DNA of 41,392 nucleotides from Bilophila wadsworthia ATCC 49260 (GCF_000701705.1 NZ_JNJP01000034.1:1-41392), one strand, 5' to 3'. Shown: positions 6,752 to 15,081, counted from the first letter of the stretch. Notes: generated by a model not told the origin, from the sequence alone. Numbers and translations: made by a program.

Positions 6752-8320
6752 GTGAGAAAAGGCATATTTGACCCATCAGTGGGAAGCTCCGCGGAAGAAG
6801 GTTTTTGGCCTTCGGATGCCCGTACCGTGCAGGCGCTGCTCTGTACGGCATTGTTGTCCGCGTTGTTCTTTTCATGGCTTTGGCAGGCGTTTCGCCTGTA
6901 TAGCTATCCGGGGCTCGTGCCTTACAACGATGAAGCCGGGGAACTGTTTCACCTGCCGCTGTTCACGGGGCTCGCATTGCTTGCTTACGGCCTCCGGTTG
7001 CGGTTCCGTTTTACGGAACAAGAGTCGTGCCAAGGATACGTGCTCCCCGTTCTTGGGAGCACGCGCCTACGGCGCAGGCTTGTGACGCTGCTGCTGATGT
7101 GGACGCCGGTTGTGTTGATGGTTACGCCGGTTTCCAACGAATTTTCCGGATGGGTACGCTCCGGCAGCTGGGCCGTCAGCGCTCTTGCCGGGATAGGGGC
7201 CGGCATCGCAGGCTGCCGCATTGGTCTGGCGCTTTGCCGGTTTTCCGGAGGCCAGCTCGTCCTGAGCCTTGGCCTGGCGAGCATCGTTGCGCCGATATGC
7301 AATTATCTTGTCCTGTTGTGCCCAGAGCCGTATTGGGTGATCCCCGCGTTGCTTTTCCCCGCCCTGTTCGCCTTGCTGCCCTCTGTGTATCCCACTGCCT
7401 CTGGTGAGGAGGGGGAGCACACCTATCCCTTTTCCCGTATCCCGTTGTTCCTGTGGTGTGGATGCCTGCTCACGGCGTTTAGCGAAAGCGCTTACTACAA
7501 TCTGTATGGGGCGCTTGAACCGGTCATGCCCGGACCAAGCCTGAGCGTGCTTGTTCTCGTCGTGCTGGGAGGGCTGTCGGCGTTACTGGTGCTGGGGCAA
7601 GCCCACCGTTCGCCGATCTGGTATGCCTTTTTGCTCGTCATCCCGGTATTGGTCGTGGGCTATACCGCGTGGCCTTTGCTGCACAGGGAATCGCCCGGCC
7701 TGTCGCTTGGCGGTTTGCTGTTCGGGTATACCTTGCTGAACATCTATATGATGACGGCATTTCTGCACACGGTTTCGTATCGCAAGGGTACGCGCAGGCT
7801 GCAGCTGCTGGCTTGCGGGATAGGGGGCATCGCGCTGGCGTCATGGATGGGAAGCCATAACAGCGGCTGGATTACGGAGAGCATTGCCAGGGGCGACTCG
7901 CTCAATTCACTGTTTGCGTTTCAGGCCTTCGCCATTTTGGCGGGGAGTTTCATCTTCGTCGTCTACCTGGAAAAAGTGGGCTTTTTCCGTCTGGCGAAGG
8001 GGGAGGCGGCCGCTCCGGAACGGGTGGCCGGGCAGGCCCCGAGCACGCCGATGTCCTTGATGGACTGGCCGATCGAGGAACTGGAGACGCACTTCCGCGA
8101 GCTGGGGCTGACCAGGCAGCAGGCGATGATCGCCGCATTGCTGGCCCGCAAGACGCCGGATACGACCATTTGCGACAACCTCAACATTTCGCCGAGCACA
8201 TTGAAGACCCATATACGGAATATTCACCGCCGCCTTGGGATCAGCAGCCGCCACGAGCTGGCGTGGCTGGTGACGGCAAATCCGGCGGGCATTTCCGAAA
8301 CGCAGGGAGGCGGCCGTTAG
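6752..8320 (+). CDS. Polytopic membrane LuxR-family regulator, 522 aa
   Basis: Starts at GTG 6752 with GGAG nearby. Residues about 28-420 contain roughly twelve hydrophobic segments with short loops, resembling a transporter-like sensor. The C-terminal ~65 residues form a LuxR/GerE helix-turn-helix (LGLTRQQAMIAALLARK, then ISPSTLKTHIRNIHRRLGI). This MFS-like membrane domain plus LuxR HTH architecture is common in anaerobes; it would place the DNA-binding domain at the inner membrane and couple ligand or transport state to transcription. It lies directly downstream of the orphan TRAP receptor in the same direction, so control of that receptor by this protein is a reasonable but unproved guess. 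A strong terminator follows (8393-8419). Confidence 0.85.
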   Translation: MRKGIFDPSVGSSAEEGFWPSDARTVQALLCTALLSALFFSWLWQAFRLYSYPGLVPYNDEAGELFHLPLFTGLALLAYGLRLRFRFTEQESCQGYVLPVLGSTRLRRRLVTLLLMWTPVVLMVTPVSNEFSGWVRSGSWAVSALAGIGAGIAGCRIGLALCRFSGGQLVLSLGLASIVAPICNYLVLLCPEPYWVIPALLFPALFALLPSVYPTASGEEGEHTYPFSRIPLFLWCGCLLTAFSESAYYNLYGALEPVMPGPSLSVLVLVVLGGLSALLVLGQAHRSPIWYAFLLVIPVLVVGYTAWPLLHRESPGLSLGGLLFGYTLLNIYMMTAFLHTVSYRKGTRRLQLLACGIGGIALASWMGSHNSGWITESIARGDSLNSLFAFQAFAILAGSFIFVVYLEKVGFFRLAKGEAAAPERVAGQAPSTPMSLMDWPIEELETHFRELGLTRQQAMIAALLARKTPDTTICDNLNISPSTLKTHIRNIHRRLGISSRHELAWLVTANPAGISETQGGGR

Positions 8321-8392
8321 CCGTATTGCGTTCAGGCTGGCGGATGGCGGGAAGTGCCGTTGCCGCTCGGGAAGGGGCAGTTGAAGCTGAGG

Positions 8393-8419
8393 AGGCGTTC
8401 TTTCGGGAGCGCCTTTTTT
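8393..8419 (+). terminator. Rho-independent terminator after the LuxR-type gene
   Basis: AGGCGTTC pairs with GAGCGCCT (one G.T wobble) around a short loop and is followed by TTTTTT. Confidence 0.8.
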
Positions 8420-8597
8420 GCGTGCCATGAGGTCCTCCGTGAGGCGGGTATCCCCAAGAGGATAGAGGCGCCGTATTGTCCTTACGAGGGAGCTGCATTG
8501 GGTCAGGGAAGCGTTTGCTTTCTGGGCTGGCAGCTTGGTGGCAGCTTGAAGGCGGCCCGCACCTCGCGTAAGGGAAGGCTAAACGAAGGGGGGATAC

Positions 8598-8843
8598 ATG
8601 CGGTTTGAAGAAGCTCTTTTGCTTGCCGGGAAGGGCCAACTGATCACCCGGCCCGGATACGGCGTTTCTTTTGCGGCGATTCGGGAAGGGCAGGCCGTGT
8701 ATGGGCATTTTATCGGAGAAACCGGCTTTACCGATGTGCGCGCGTATGTTTTTACGGACGAAGACAAGAGCGCTACGGATTGGGAGCTCTTCATCCGTGT
8801 CCTCCCCGATGCATGGGAAGGCTGCGATGTGCCGAATGGGTAA
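8598..8843 (+). CDS. DUF2829 / Tad2-like small protein, 81 aa
   Basis: The ATG is preceded by AAGGGGGG. The sequence has the family signature at both ends: MRFEEALLLAGKGQLITRPG (cf. M-x-F-x-EAL-x(3)-G-x(2)-V-x-R-x-G) and a closing SATDWELF (cf. A-x-DWE). DUF2829 proteins are usually carried by phages and mobile elements; Tad2 members sequester the cyclic signalling nucleotide of Thoeris defence. Here the gene stands alone between a LuxR-type regulator and an RNA helicase, flanked by terminators, with no phage gene nearby. Whether it binds a nucleotide is inference. Ligand-pocket residues cannot be judged without alignment. Confidence 0.7.
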   Translation: MRFEEALLLAGKGQLITRPGYGVSFAAIREGQAVYGHFIGETGFTDVRAYVFTDEDKSATDWELFIRVLPDAWEGCDVPNG

Positions 8844-8888
8844 AACCGTGAGGGCGGGTGTACCACGCTGTCCCCGTTTTCCGCTCGC

Positions 8889-8921
8889 CAATCGGGAATC
8901 TGGAACAATCGGGAATCTGGA
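8889..8921. repeat. 17-bp tandem duplication, two copies
   Basis: CAATCGGGAATCTGGA occurs twice head to tail with a 17-base period (8889 and 8906). It looks like replication slippage in non-coding DNA. Confidence 0.8.
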
Positions 8922-9028
8922 TGCGCTCTCTTTTCTGAACGGCGCCACAGTGGGTTATGATGAAAGCCGTGTGCCTGCGGGGACGTCCGGCGGACGGGAA
9001 AGCGCTGGAAGAGGCACGGTGGGCAAGA

Positions 9029-9075
9029 TGCATGTAAAAGGCCCGGAGGGTATTTCTCCGGGCCTTTTACATGCA
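9029..9075 (+). terminator. Long perfect hairpin, likely terminator
   Basis: A 20-base arm (9029-9048) is exactly complementary to 9056-9075 around a 7-base loop. The GC core is GGCCCGGAG, with flanking AAAA/TTTT, so it could work in both directions. It follows the DUF2829 gene. Confidence 0.75.
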
Positions 9076-9238
9076 CCAGGCTGCGGGAAGGCTGGATGTT
9101 GAGTTGCAGACAGTTGCGCTATGGCTGTTTTTGAAACAGCCTATTGCCCATATACGAGCAAATGCCGCGCGGCCCTTCGCTTCCTGCCTCTTGTCCACGC
9201 CTGCCGGATTTCCGAGGCACCGTCATAGGCCTTGGCGG

Positions 9239-9262
9239 CCCCACCCAGAAAAAGGGGTGGGG
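9239..9262 (-). terminator. GC-rich hairpin downstream of deaD
   Basis: CCCCACCC pairs with GGGTGGGG around an A-rich loop, 51 bases past the deaD stop. The U-tract is poor in the leftward direction, so it may be a weak terminator or an RNA-stabilising stem. Confidence 0.4.
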
Positions 9263-9312
9263 TTGTACCTGCCGAGCCAGCGGATTGCCCCCGGAAGGAG
9301 GAAGCCCTTTTT

Positions 9313-11097
9313 TTACCGCGATTCGCTGTAGGCTTTTCTGCCCAAGGTGGCTCCCCGTGGTTTTTTGCCGAACTTGCCGGGGCGCTGGCGGCGCTGGCCG
9401 GGCGCAAAGGGTTTGCGTGGATGCGGGCTGTCCGTCTCATCGGCGGCCTTCGCCGACACCTTGACCCCGCTTATGAATACACCCTTGTTGAGCGTGGCCA
9501 GCACATGCGCGGCCAGCTCGGCGGATATCTCCACGATACTGAAGTTGTTCTGGATATCGATAGCGCCGACGCTCCGCCCCGGGATGCCGCTCTCGCCGGT
9601 TATGGCGCCCACCAATGCGCGGGGGGTGACGTCATGCGCCTGCCCCACATCAATGTGGAGCCTGGACATGGGGCCGGACTCCTGCCTGCGGGGAAGCGGC
9701 TGCATCCTGCCCTTTGATTTCGCCTCGGCATTTTTGGCGGGGCGTTGCGGAGCCATCGTCAGTTCATCCACTTCGCCGACATTGTCCTGATTCCCAAAAT
9801 CCCGCTGCATCAACAGTTTGAGCAAGGCCGCGGAGATATCCCGGCTGGAAGCGTCGCCATCCGGGAAGTGTTCGGTCTGGAAATCCTCCACCAGTACCCG
9901 CCAGCGATCCAGAGAGCTTTCGGCCAGGGTCTGGCGGACTTCATCCAACAGCTTGGACGTGCGGATGTTGCTGACGTCGCGCAGGGTCGGCAGCTGGCCC
10001 GGCTGGATGCGGGCTTTGGTGTAGCGGATGATTTCGCGGATCTTGTACTGTTCGCGCACCGTGACGAAGGTAAAGGCCTTGCCTTCGCGGCCCGCGCGGC
10101 CAGTACGCCCGATCCGGTGCACATAGCCTTCCACATCGTGGGGGATGTCATAGTTGATCACCGCATCCACATCATCCACGTCAATCCCGCGTGCGGCCAC
10201 ATCCGTCGCCACCAGAATCTCAATGCCGTCGGTACGGAAACGGCTCATCACTCGATCCCGCTGGGTCTGGTTCATGTCGCCATGCAGCCCGTCGGCCTGA
10301 TAGCCGCGCTGCTGCAAGTGTACGGTTATCTCGTCCACGCTGCGTTTGGTGGCACAGAACACCAGAGCCTTGCGGAACCCCTGCGAGTCCAGCACGCGGC
10401 ACAGGGCATCCATCTTTTGGTATGGACGGACCTCGTAGTACACCTGCTCGATGGCGGGGACCGTGAGCATCTTGTGGGCGATGGTCAGCATCTCCGGTTC
10501 GCGCAGGAAACGCTTGCTCAGTTCGCGGATAGGCTGGGGCATGGTGGCGGAGAACAGGACCCGTTGGCAGTCCGTCGGGCTTTGTTCCAGAATGAGCTCG
10601 ATATCCTCGCGGAAGCCCATGTCCAGCATTTCATCGGCCTCGTCCAGCACGACAATCCGCGCCTCGCTCAGGCGCAGCGTGCCGCGCTGCAAATGATCGA
10701 TAACCCGGCCCGGCGTGCCCACGACCACCTGTGCGCCCTTGGCAAGCGCCCGAAGCTGCCGCTCGATGGGCTGCCCACCGTAAATCGGCAAAACCGAAAC
10801 GCCCCGTTTGTGTACAGCCAGTTTGCTCAGTTCTTCGGATACCTGAATGGCCAGCTCGCGCGTAGGGCAAAGCACCAGCGCCTGCACGCTCTTGCCGGAA
10901 GCGATCTTTTCCAGAATGGGCAGGCCGAACGCCGCCGTTTTGCCGGTTCCGGTCTGCGCTTGGCCCACGGCATCCTTTCCCGTCAGCAGTGCCGGGATAG
11001 CCAAAACCTGAATGGGGGAGGGTTCTTCAAACCCTAAATCTTCAACAGCTTTCAAGAGTTCCTGGGACAATCCCAGTTCTGTAAACGATGCGGTCAT
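9313..11097 (-). CDS. deaD: DEAD-box ATP-dependent RNA helicase (DeaD/CsdA type)
   Basis: 594 aa. Helicase core residues 1-370 show all expected motifs: Q-motif (FEEPSPIQ), AQTGTGKT, PTRELA, VLDEADEML, SAT, ATDVAARGIDV and HRIGRTGR. After a linker, a DbpA-type RNA-binding domain lies at about 480-560 (LHIDVGQAHDVTPRALVGAI), followed by a basic Arg/Lys/Gly tail. The protein unwinds RNA duplexes in ribosome assembly and mRNA turnover, especially in the cold. The start at 11097 has ACAGGAACATC upstream. The gene is alone, with about 400 bases of upstream sequence before the tRNA terminator. A longer rightward frame on the opposite strand is a shadow of this gene. Confidence 0.95.
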   Translation of the reverse strand: MTASFTELGLSQELLKAVEDLGFEEPSPIQVLAIPALLTGKDAVGQAQTGTGKTAAFGLPILEKIASGKSVQALVLCPTRELAIQVSEELSKLAVHKRGVSVLPIYGGQPIERQLRALAKGAQVVVGTPGRVIDHLQRGTLRLSEARIVVLDEADEMLDMGFREDIELILEQSPTDCQRVLFSATMPQPIRELSKRFLREPEMLTIAHKMLTVPAIEQVYYEVRPYQKMDALCRVLDSQGFRKALVFCATKRSVDEITVHLQQRGYQADGLHGDMNQTQRDRVMSRFRTDGIEILVATDVAARGIDVDDVDAVINYDIPHDVEGYVHRIGRTGRAGREGKAFTFVTVREQYKIREIIRYTKARIQPGQLPTLRDVSNIRTSKLLDEVRQTLAESSLDRWRVLVEDFQTEHFPDGDASSRDISAALLKLLMQRDFGNQDNVGEVDELTMAPQRPAKNAEAKSKGRMQPLPRRQESGPMSRLHIDVGQAHDVTPRALVGAITGESGIPGRSVGAIDIQNNFSIVEISAELAAHVLATLNKGVFISGVKVSAKAADETDSPHPRKPFAPGQRRQRPGKFGKKPRGATLGRKAYSESR

Positions 11098-11495
11098 GAT
11101 GTTCCTGTAGGTAAAAATATCAAAAAGGGGGTAAACACAGTCTCAATGCGTTTGATGCACAATAACCATGATTTCCAATACATACTCGGAAAGCGGGGAG
11201 CGCCCCGTACGGGCCGGGGTGCGGCAAAAAATACCGTGTGCGGAAACGTGATGCACAAGTCCGTTTTTCGGCGGAGCGTATGGTGATGTTGGCCTTTTTG
11301 GCCAGCATTTCCGCGTATGGAAGCCTCCGCCATAAACCGGAAAGGGGTTTCCTGTTTCACCCTGCAACGCCCGCAGTACAAGGGAGGGCCGAGGCCTGAC
11401 GCCATGGAGATGTTCCGGTTTGGGGATTTCGCCGGGTGGCTGATCGAGGTTCGGAAAAGGACCATTGGTGGCACAGCGGCAACGCCGCATAAGAA
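11098..11495 (-). other. Long upstream region of deaD
   Basis: About 400 bases without a convincing gene. Cold-shock helicase genes often have long regulated leaders, and this space would allow one. I see no clear promoter consensus and no known riboswitch. Confidence 0.35.
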
Positions 11496-11525
11496 AAGGG
11501 GTTACATCGTACGATGTAACCCCTT
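11496..11525 (-). terminator. 30-bp perfect palindrome, terminator of the Gly/Cys tRNA transcript
   Basis: AAGGGGTTACATCGT is followed immediately by its exact reverse complement, and on the minus strand this is followed by TTCTTAT. It lies 9 bases after the last tRNA-Gly. The absence of any spacer is unusual; the RNA stem would close on the central bases. Confidence 0.7.
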
Positions 11526-11533
11526 GAGATTCC

Positions 11534-11608
11534 TGGAGCGGGAAACGGGATTTGAACCCGCGACCTTCAGCTTGGGAAGCTGACACTCTACCGCTGAGTT
11601 ACTCCCGC
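11534..11608 (-). tRNA. tRNA-Gly (anticodon CCC)
   Basis: Minus-strand cloverleaf with acceptor GCGGGAG/TTCCCGC, anticodon loop TTCCCAA giving CCC, T-arm GGTTCAAATCC and encoded CCA. Last gene of the four-tRNA cluster. Confidence 0.92.
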
Positions 11609-11627
11609 AATGCGGTGTAAAGAAAAA

Positions 11628-11702
<75 letters not shown>

Positions 11703-11707
11703 TCAAA

Positions 11708-11782
<75 letters not shown>

Positions 11783-11795
11783 TTGAGCGTGTTTG

Positions 11796-11871
<76 letters not shown>

Positions 11872-11884
11872 TCAACGAAGAGAA

Positions 11885-11913
11885 GGTTTACCGTCGAACC
11901 CCGCTTCTGTCAA
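11885..11913 (-). promoter_or_regulatory. Promoter of the Gly/Cys tRNA cluster
   Basis: Minus strand TTGACA (11908-11913), 17-base spacer, TAAACC (11885-11890), ending 14 bases before the first tRNA. Same geometry as the tRNA promoter at 2785-2813. Confidence 0.7.
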
Positions 11914-12161
11914 GCGTTGTTTCTCAAAAAACACATATTTCTTTTCCATCTTTTCCGTATGCCGCTTAACATGTCGAGGATGTTATTCCTTTGCCGGGAA
12001 CGCTCAGGAGGGGCCTTTTTCCGCATCCGGCATCAGAAGCGGGGGAGCGGGCGGTCGTCCGTTGCAATGCCCGTCTTGGAGGCGGAAGATCAGGCTTCCG
12101 TGGGTAATCATTGAGGAGGAGAGGGCCGCGCCGTATTTTAAAGGGAAAAAAGGATTGCCAC

Positions 12162-13097
12162 ATGCAACAGATACGTACCGTTTCCATAGGCGAGGTGCAA
12201 GCGTTCCTCCAAAACCATCCGGGAGGTTTCCTCATCGATGTGCTGCCCCCCGAATTCCACGTCCAGCAACATATTCCCGGCTCATCCGGCGTCTGCGTCT
12301 TCGAAACGGCTTTTCAGGAGAAGATGCGGGCTCTGGTGCCGGATATGGCCGCGCCGCTCTTGGTATACGGAGCTGGAGGCTCTTTGGATAGTGCCGTTGC
12401 CGCTGAAAAATTGCAGCGCGAAGGCTATACGGATATCAGCCTGTTTGCCGGAGGGCTTGAGGCCTGGAGGAAAGCCGGGCTTCCGCTCGAAGGCGAGGGA
12501 GTGGATTTCCCCGTGCGGGATGAGTCCCCTCTGCCGATGTTTAAGGAGTACATGCTGATCCCCGAAAAAAGCTTTATCCAGTGGGCGTGCCATAACACTG
12601 TCCACAGCCATGACGGGACGCTTTCCGTGAGCGGCGGGGAACTCCGCTTCCCGCACGGCCCGCAAGGGGAGGGGAACGGGTTCTTGACGATGGACATGAA
12701 CGGCATCGCCTGCCGGGATCTCGCACAGGACGAGATGTTGCCCGTCCTGATTGCCCATTTGAAATCCATTGATTTTTTTGACGTCATGGCCTACCCCACG
12801 GCGCAACTGGATATCCTGTCGCTGATGCCCCTCACGGGGGCCACGGTGACGGGGCGTACGCACCGCTTGCAGGGGCAGCTCAGCGTGCTGCGGACTGAGC
12901 GGGCCATCGAATGCGATGCGGAGCTGCGGAACCTGCCGGATGGGGAGCTCAGCATGTTCTGCCAGTTGGTCTGGGACAGGACGCTCTGGGGCGTGCGCTA
13001 TGGTTCGGCGCGTTTTTATCGTTTTCTGGGAATGCACAGCGTCGACGACAACATCAGTCTCAGCGCGATGCTGTTTTTCCGTTCCCAGAGGCCATAA
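12162..13097 (+). CDS. Rhodanese-like domain fused to a YceI-like domain
   Basis: 311 aa. The ATG at 12162 has AAAAGGA upstream; the longer in-frame start lacks a site. Residues 5-110 are a rhodanese fold (FLIDVLPPEFHVQQHIPGS, SLFAGGLEAWRKAGLPLEG). The active-site loop reads VYGAGGSLDSA, so the catalytic Cys position (residue 70) is Gly and sulfurtransferase activity is unlikely. Residues about 135-311 resemble YceI lipocalin-fold proteins (NTVHSHDGTLSVSGGELRF, HLKSIDFFDVMAYPTAQLD), which bind isoprenoid-like lipids. There is no signal peptide, although typical YceI proteins are periplasmic. The fusion suggests a cytoplasmic binding or sensing protein. A strong terminator follows. Confidence 0.75.
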   Translation: MQQIRTVSIGEVQAFLQNHPGGFLIDVLPPEFHVQQHIPGSSGVCVFETAFQEKMRALVPDMAAPLLVYGAGGSLDSAVAAEKLQREGYTDISLFAGGLEAWRKAGLPLEGEGVDFPVRDESPLPMFKEYMLIPEKSFIQWACHNTVHSHDGTLSVSGGELRFPHGPQGEGNGFLTMDMNGIACRDLAQDEMLPVLIAHLKSIDFFDVMAYPTAQLDILSLMPLTGATVTGRTHRLQGQLSVLRTERAIECDAELRNLPDGELSMFCQLVWDRTLWGVRYGSARFYRFLGMHSVDDNISLSAMLFFRSQRP

Positions 13098-13115
13098 GCT
13101 CAGATCTGCGCAATG

Positions 13116-13159
13116 AAAACAGGAACAGGATCGTCACACGGCGATCCTGTTCCTGTTTT
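13116..13159. terminator. Bidirectional terminator between convergent genes
   Basis: AAAACAGGAACAGGATCG (13116-13133) is exactly complementary to 13142-13159. The A/T ends supply a U-tract in both directions, serving the rhodanese-YceI gene and the converging Arg/Glu-rich gene, whose stop codon touches it. Confidence 0.85.
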
Positions 13160-13698
13160 CAGCGGCCCGGATGATACTGGCCGTCGTCAAAGCCGCGGCG
13201 CTTCAATTCTTCGGGGCGGTACTGCCCGTCATCATGGCGGGGCTGGGGATGGCGGTTATACTGGTGGTCTTTCCGCCGCTCACGTTCCAGCCGATCCTTA
13301 TCGTGCTTTCTTCCCGGATGATCGCGATCCCGGTCGTTCCACTTGCTGTCCTTGCGATCCCTGTTGTCCCAATGCTGGCCGTTGCGACGGGCCTGTTCCC
13401 TCTCCGTGCGGCGCTGCTCGCGGATCATGCGTTCCTGTTCCTGGCGCATTTTCCCTTGTTGGTAGCGATCCTCGGCGCGGTGCATCCTTTCGCGCCGCTC
13501 AAGCTGGCGCTGTTGCCGCATCTGTTCCCGGTGGTCGTCCCTGTCGGCCACAAGAGGGTTCTCCGATCCGGCGGAGTGGGCCGGGACGGAAACGTCCGCC
13601 GTGTACGGCAGAAAATGACGGGGAGTGGATGCATAGGCGTTGCTCAGGGCCAGGCAGGCCAGCAGCGTTCCGGCACAAAGGCATGTAGTGTGTTTCAT
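13159..13698 (-). CDS. Exported, highly charged Arg/Glu/Asp/His-rich protein, 179 aa
   Basis: The start at 13698 (GAGGAAAAAACC before ATG) gives a Sec signal peptide MKHTTCLCAGTLLACLALSN, cleaved after AYAS. The mature part from residue ~60 is almost entirely Arg, Glu, Asp, Gln, His and Lys with periodic RE/RD patterns (for example RREQARRNGQHW), then a C-terminal segment with repeated DDGQYRP / DDGQYHP. This is probably a disordered or long helical periplasmic protein. I do not recognise a function; metal or polyanion binding is only a guess from composition. It has its own promoter (13810-13837) and a hairpin in the leader. Confidence 0.7.
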   Translation of the reverse strand: MKHTTCLCAGTLLACLALSNAYASTPRHFLPYTADVSVPAHSAGSENPLVADRDDHREQMRQQRQLERRERMHRAEDRYQQGKMRQEQERMIREQRRTEREQARRNGQHWDNRDRKDSKWNDRDRDHPGRKHDKDRLERERRKDHQYNRHPQPRHDDGQYRPEELKRRGFDDGQYHPGR

Positions 13699-13743
13699 GG
13701 TTTTTTCCTCAAACCTCTCATCAGTGCTGTAAGAAAGGCCGTT

Positions 13744-13775
13744 CTTCCGGGCTGTGCGCAACGCGCAACCGGAAG
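13744..13775 (-). other. Hairpin in the 5' leader of the charged exported protein
   Basis: CTTCCGG (13744-13750) pairs with CCGGAAG (13769-13775), with an inner GCGC/GCGC pairing, about 45-75 bases upstream of the start codon. It could affect mRNA stability or regulation. Confidence 0.4.
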
Positions 13776-13809
13776 GCGCTCCTTCCCCGGCAGGGTGGAA
13801 TGCGCGTCT

Positions 13810-13837
13810 TCTATACGCCTCTTTCCCGGCGTTGCAA
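13810..13837 (-). promoter_or_regulatory. Promoter of the charged exported protein
   Basis: Minus strand TTGCAA (13832-13837), 16-base spacer, TATAGA (13810-13815), giving a leader of about 105 bases. Confidence 0.5.
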
Positions 13838-13945
13838 GCGTACGGAAAGTTTCTGTGAATACAAATGATTAAGCTGGATAGGAAGAAGAAAGGGGAAGGC
13901 GGGGAGGGGAAATCCGCAGCGAGGCGGGAGGAGGGGAAAACGCAA

Positions 13946-13992
13946 GGCTGACAGGAAAGAACGGAAACGGATTCCGGCCTTTTCTGTCAGCC
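13946..13992 (-). terminator. Terminator of the ABC transporter operon
   Basis: GGCTGACAG (13946-13954) pairs with CTGTCAGCC (13984-13992), 10 bases after the last binding-protein gene. The U-tract is imperfect. Confidence 0.55.
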
Positions 13993-14001
13993 CTTGTTCC
14001 T

Positions 14002-15081
14002 CTACTTATAGGAAGGAAGAGGCGTCTTGATGAGTTTCAGGAACTTGTCGGTGACATAGGAGCTGTTTTCAACCTTTTTCAGCTCGTCCTGCGAGATCCT
14101 GCCGATGGCCGCAAAGAACTGGGCCAGATCGCCCTGCCAGCTCTGGGCCTGGCTGGGGCCTTCGGAGGCGTCGAACATCTGGAGCTGTTCTTCCAGGTTG
14201 AACACCGGATGGTTCTTAAGATCCATCTCAGCGAGATCCTTGCTGTAGTCGGTACCGGCCCAGTCAACGTAGAAACGCAGGTATTCCGGCAGCAGCTTGT
14301 CCATCGGTTCATTCTTCATCATGTCGATGGCGCGCATGTAGATGCTCAGGAACTTCGCGGTGACTTCGGGGTTCTTGTCGGCGAATTCGCGGTCGGCGAC
14401 GATGACGATGGGAAGGCCGCGATAGCAGTCATGCGGCGTGCTGGCCACTTTCCAGCCGCGCTTTTCGCCCACGTAGGTGAGGGGCGCCCACAGGGTCACG
14501 ATGTCGCCGATGCCGTATTCGAATGCGGCGAGCGCGGACGCCTGGTCCATATTCTTGATGGTCACGTCCTTTTCGGTCAGGCCAAGGGCCTTGAGCCACG
14601 AGCTCAGGGCGAAGTGGGCCGAGGAAACGGTCGTGCAGAGGACGGTTTTACCCTTCACGCTTTCGGGGGTGCCGTATACGTTCGGGTAGCTCTTGTTATA
14701 GCCCTTGGTCTGCATGATCGGGCTGTCGGGGCGGACCATGACGGCGTTGACCATCGCCTCGTCGTTGCAGTTGGCAATGACGTAGGTGTCGTGGCGCAAG
14801 GCGCCCATGAGGGCGGGAATCGCTCCCATGCCGCCGAAGACCCATGTCTTGGCGGGCAGGGTGCTGAGGGCGTCCATGCCGGAGCTGAAGTAGAGCAGCT
14901 CGACATCGAGGCCCACTTCCTTGTCCCATCCCTTCTGCTTGGCATACCAGATGGGGAAGGTTTCCTGAGCGCCCATCCACGCGGTGGGGACTTTCTGGAG
15001 TTCGGCGGCGCCTGCCGTGCCCACATAGGCCACGCAGAGGACGGCAGCGCAGAGGCCGCGAAGCCATTTTTTGACGTTCAT
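14002..15081 (-). CDS. NitT/TauT-family ABC substrate-binding protein (SBP1)
   Basis: 359 aa from the ATG at 15081 (AGGAG upstream); signal peptide MNVKKWLRGLCAAVLCVAYV, cleaved near GTAGAA. The mature protein has the NMT1/TauA-like fold opening KVPTAWMGAQETFPIWYAKQ, where the receptor recognises its ligand, then the lobe segment VKGKTVLCTTVSSAHFALSS. It is a close paralogue of the upstream gene (15186-16265), roughly 60% identical by eye and collinear over the full length, including identical NMDQA and LAAFxxGIGD segments and the same C-terminal end. Family members bring sulfonates, nitrate, cyanate, pyrimidine precursors or similar small anions to the permease; the ligand here is unknown. 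Last gene of the operon, after an intercistronic hairpin. Confidence 0.88.
   Translation of the reverse strand: MNVKKWLRGLCAAVLCVAYVGTAGAAELQKVPTAWMGAQETFPIWYAKQKGWDKEVGLDVELLYFSSGMDALSTLPAKTWVFGGMGAIPALMGALRHDTYVIANCNDEAMVNAVMVRPDSPIMQTKGYNKSYPNVYGTPESVKGKTVLCTTVSSAHFALSSWLKALGLTEKDVTIKNMDQASALAAFEYGIGDIVTLWAPLTYVGEKRGWKVASTPHDCYRGLPIVIVADREFADKNPEVTAKFLSIYMRAIDMMKNEPMDKLLPEYLRFYVDWAGTDYSKDLAEMDLKNHPVFNLEEQLQMFDASEGPSQAQSWQGDLAQFFAAIGRISQDELKKVENSSYVTDKFLKLIKTPLPSYK

Larger units (their letters stand above)
8844..9312. other. Intergenic region between the DUF2829 gene and deaD
   Basis: No credible gene. It contains a 17-bp tandem duplication (8889-8921), a strong terminator (9029-9075) and a second GC-rich hairpin (9239-9262) close to the 3' end of the leftward helicase gene. 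Confidence 0.6.

Noticed and set aside
9745..11037. 430-aa open frame on the plus strand
   Set aside because: It is antisense to the fully conserved deaD gene, and its His/Gln/Ala-rich translation with no domain is the usual shadow of a high-GC gene.
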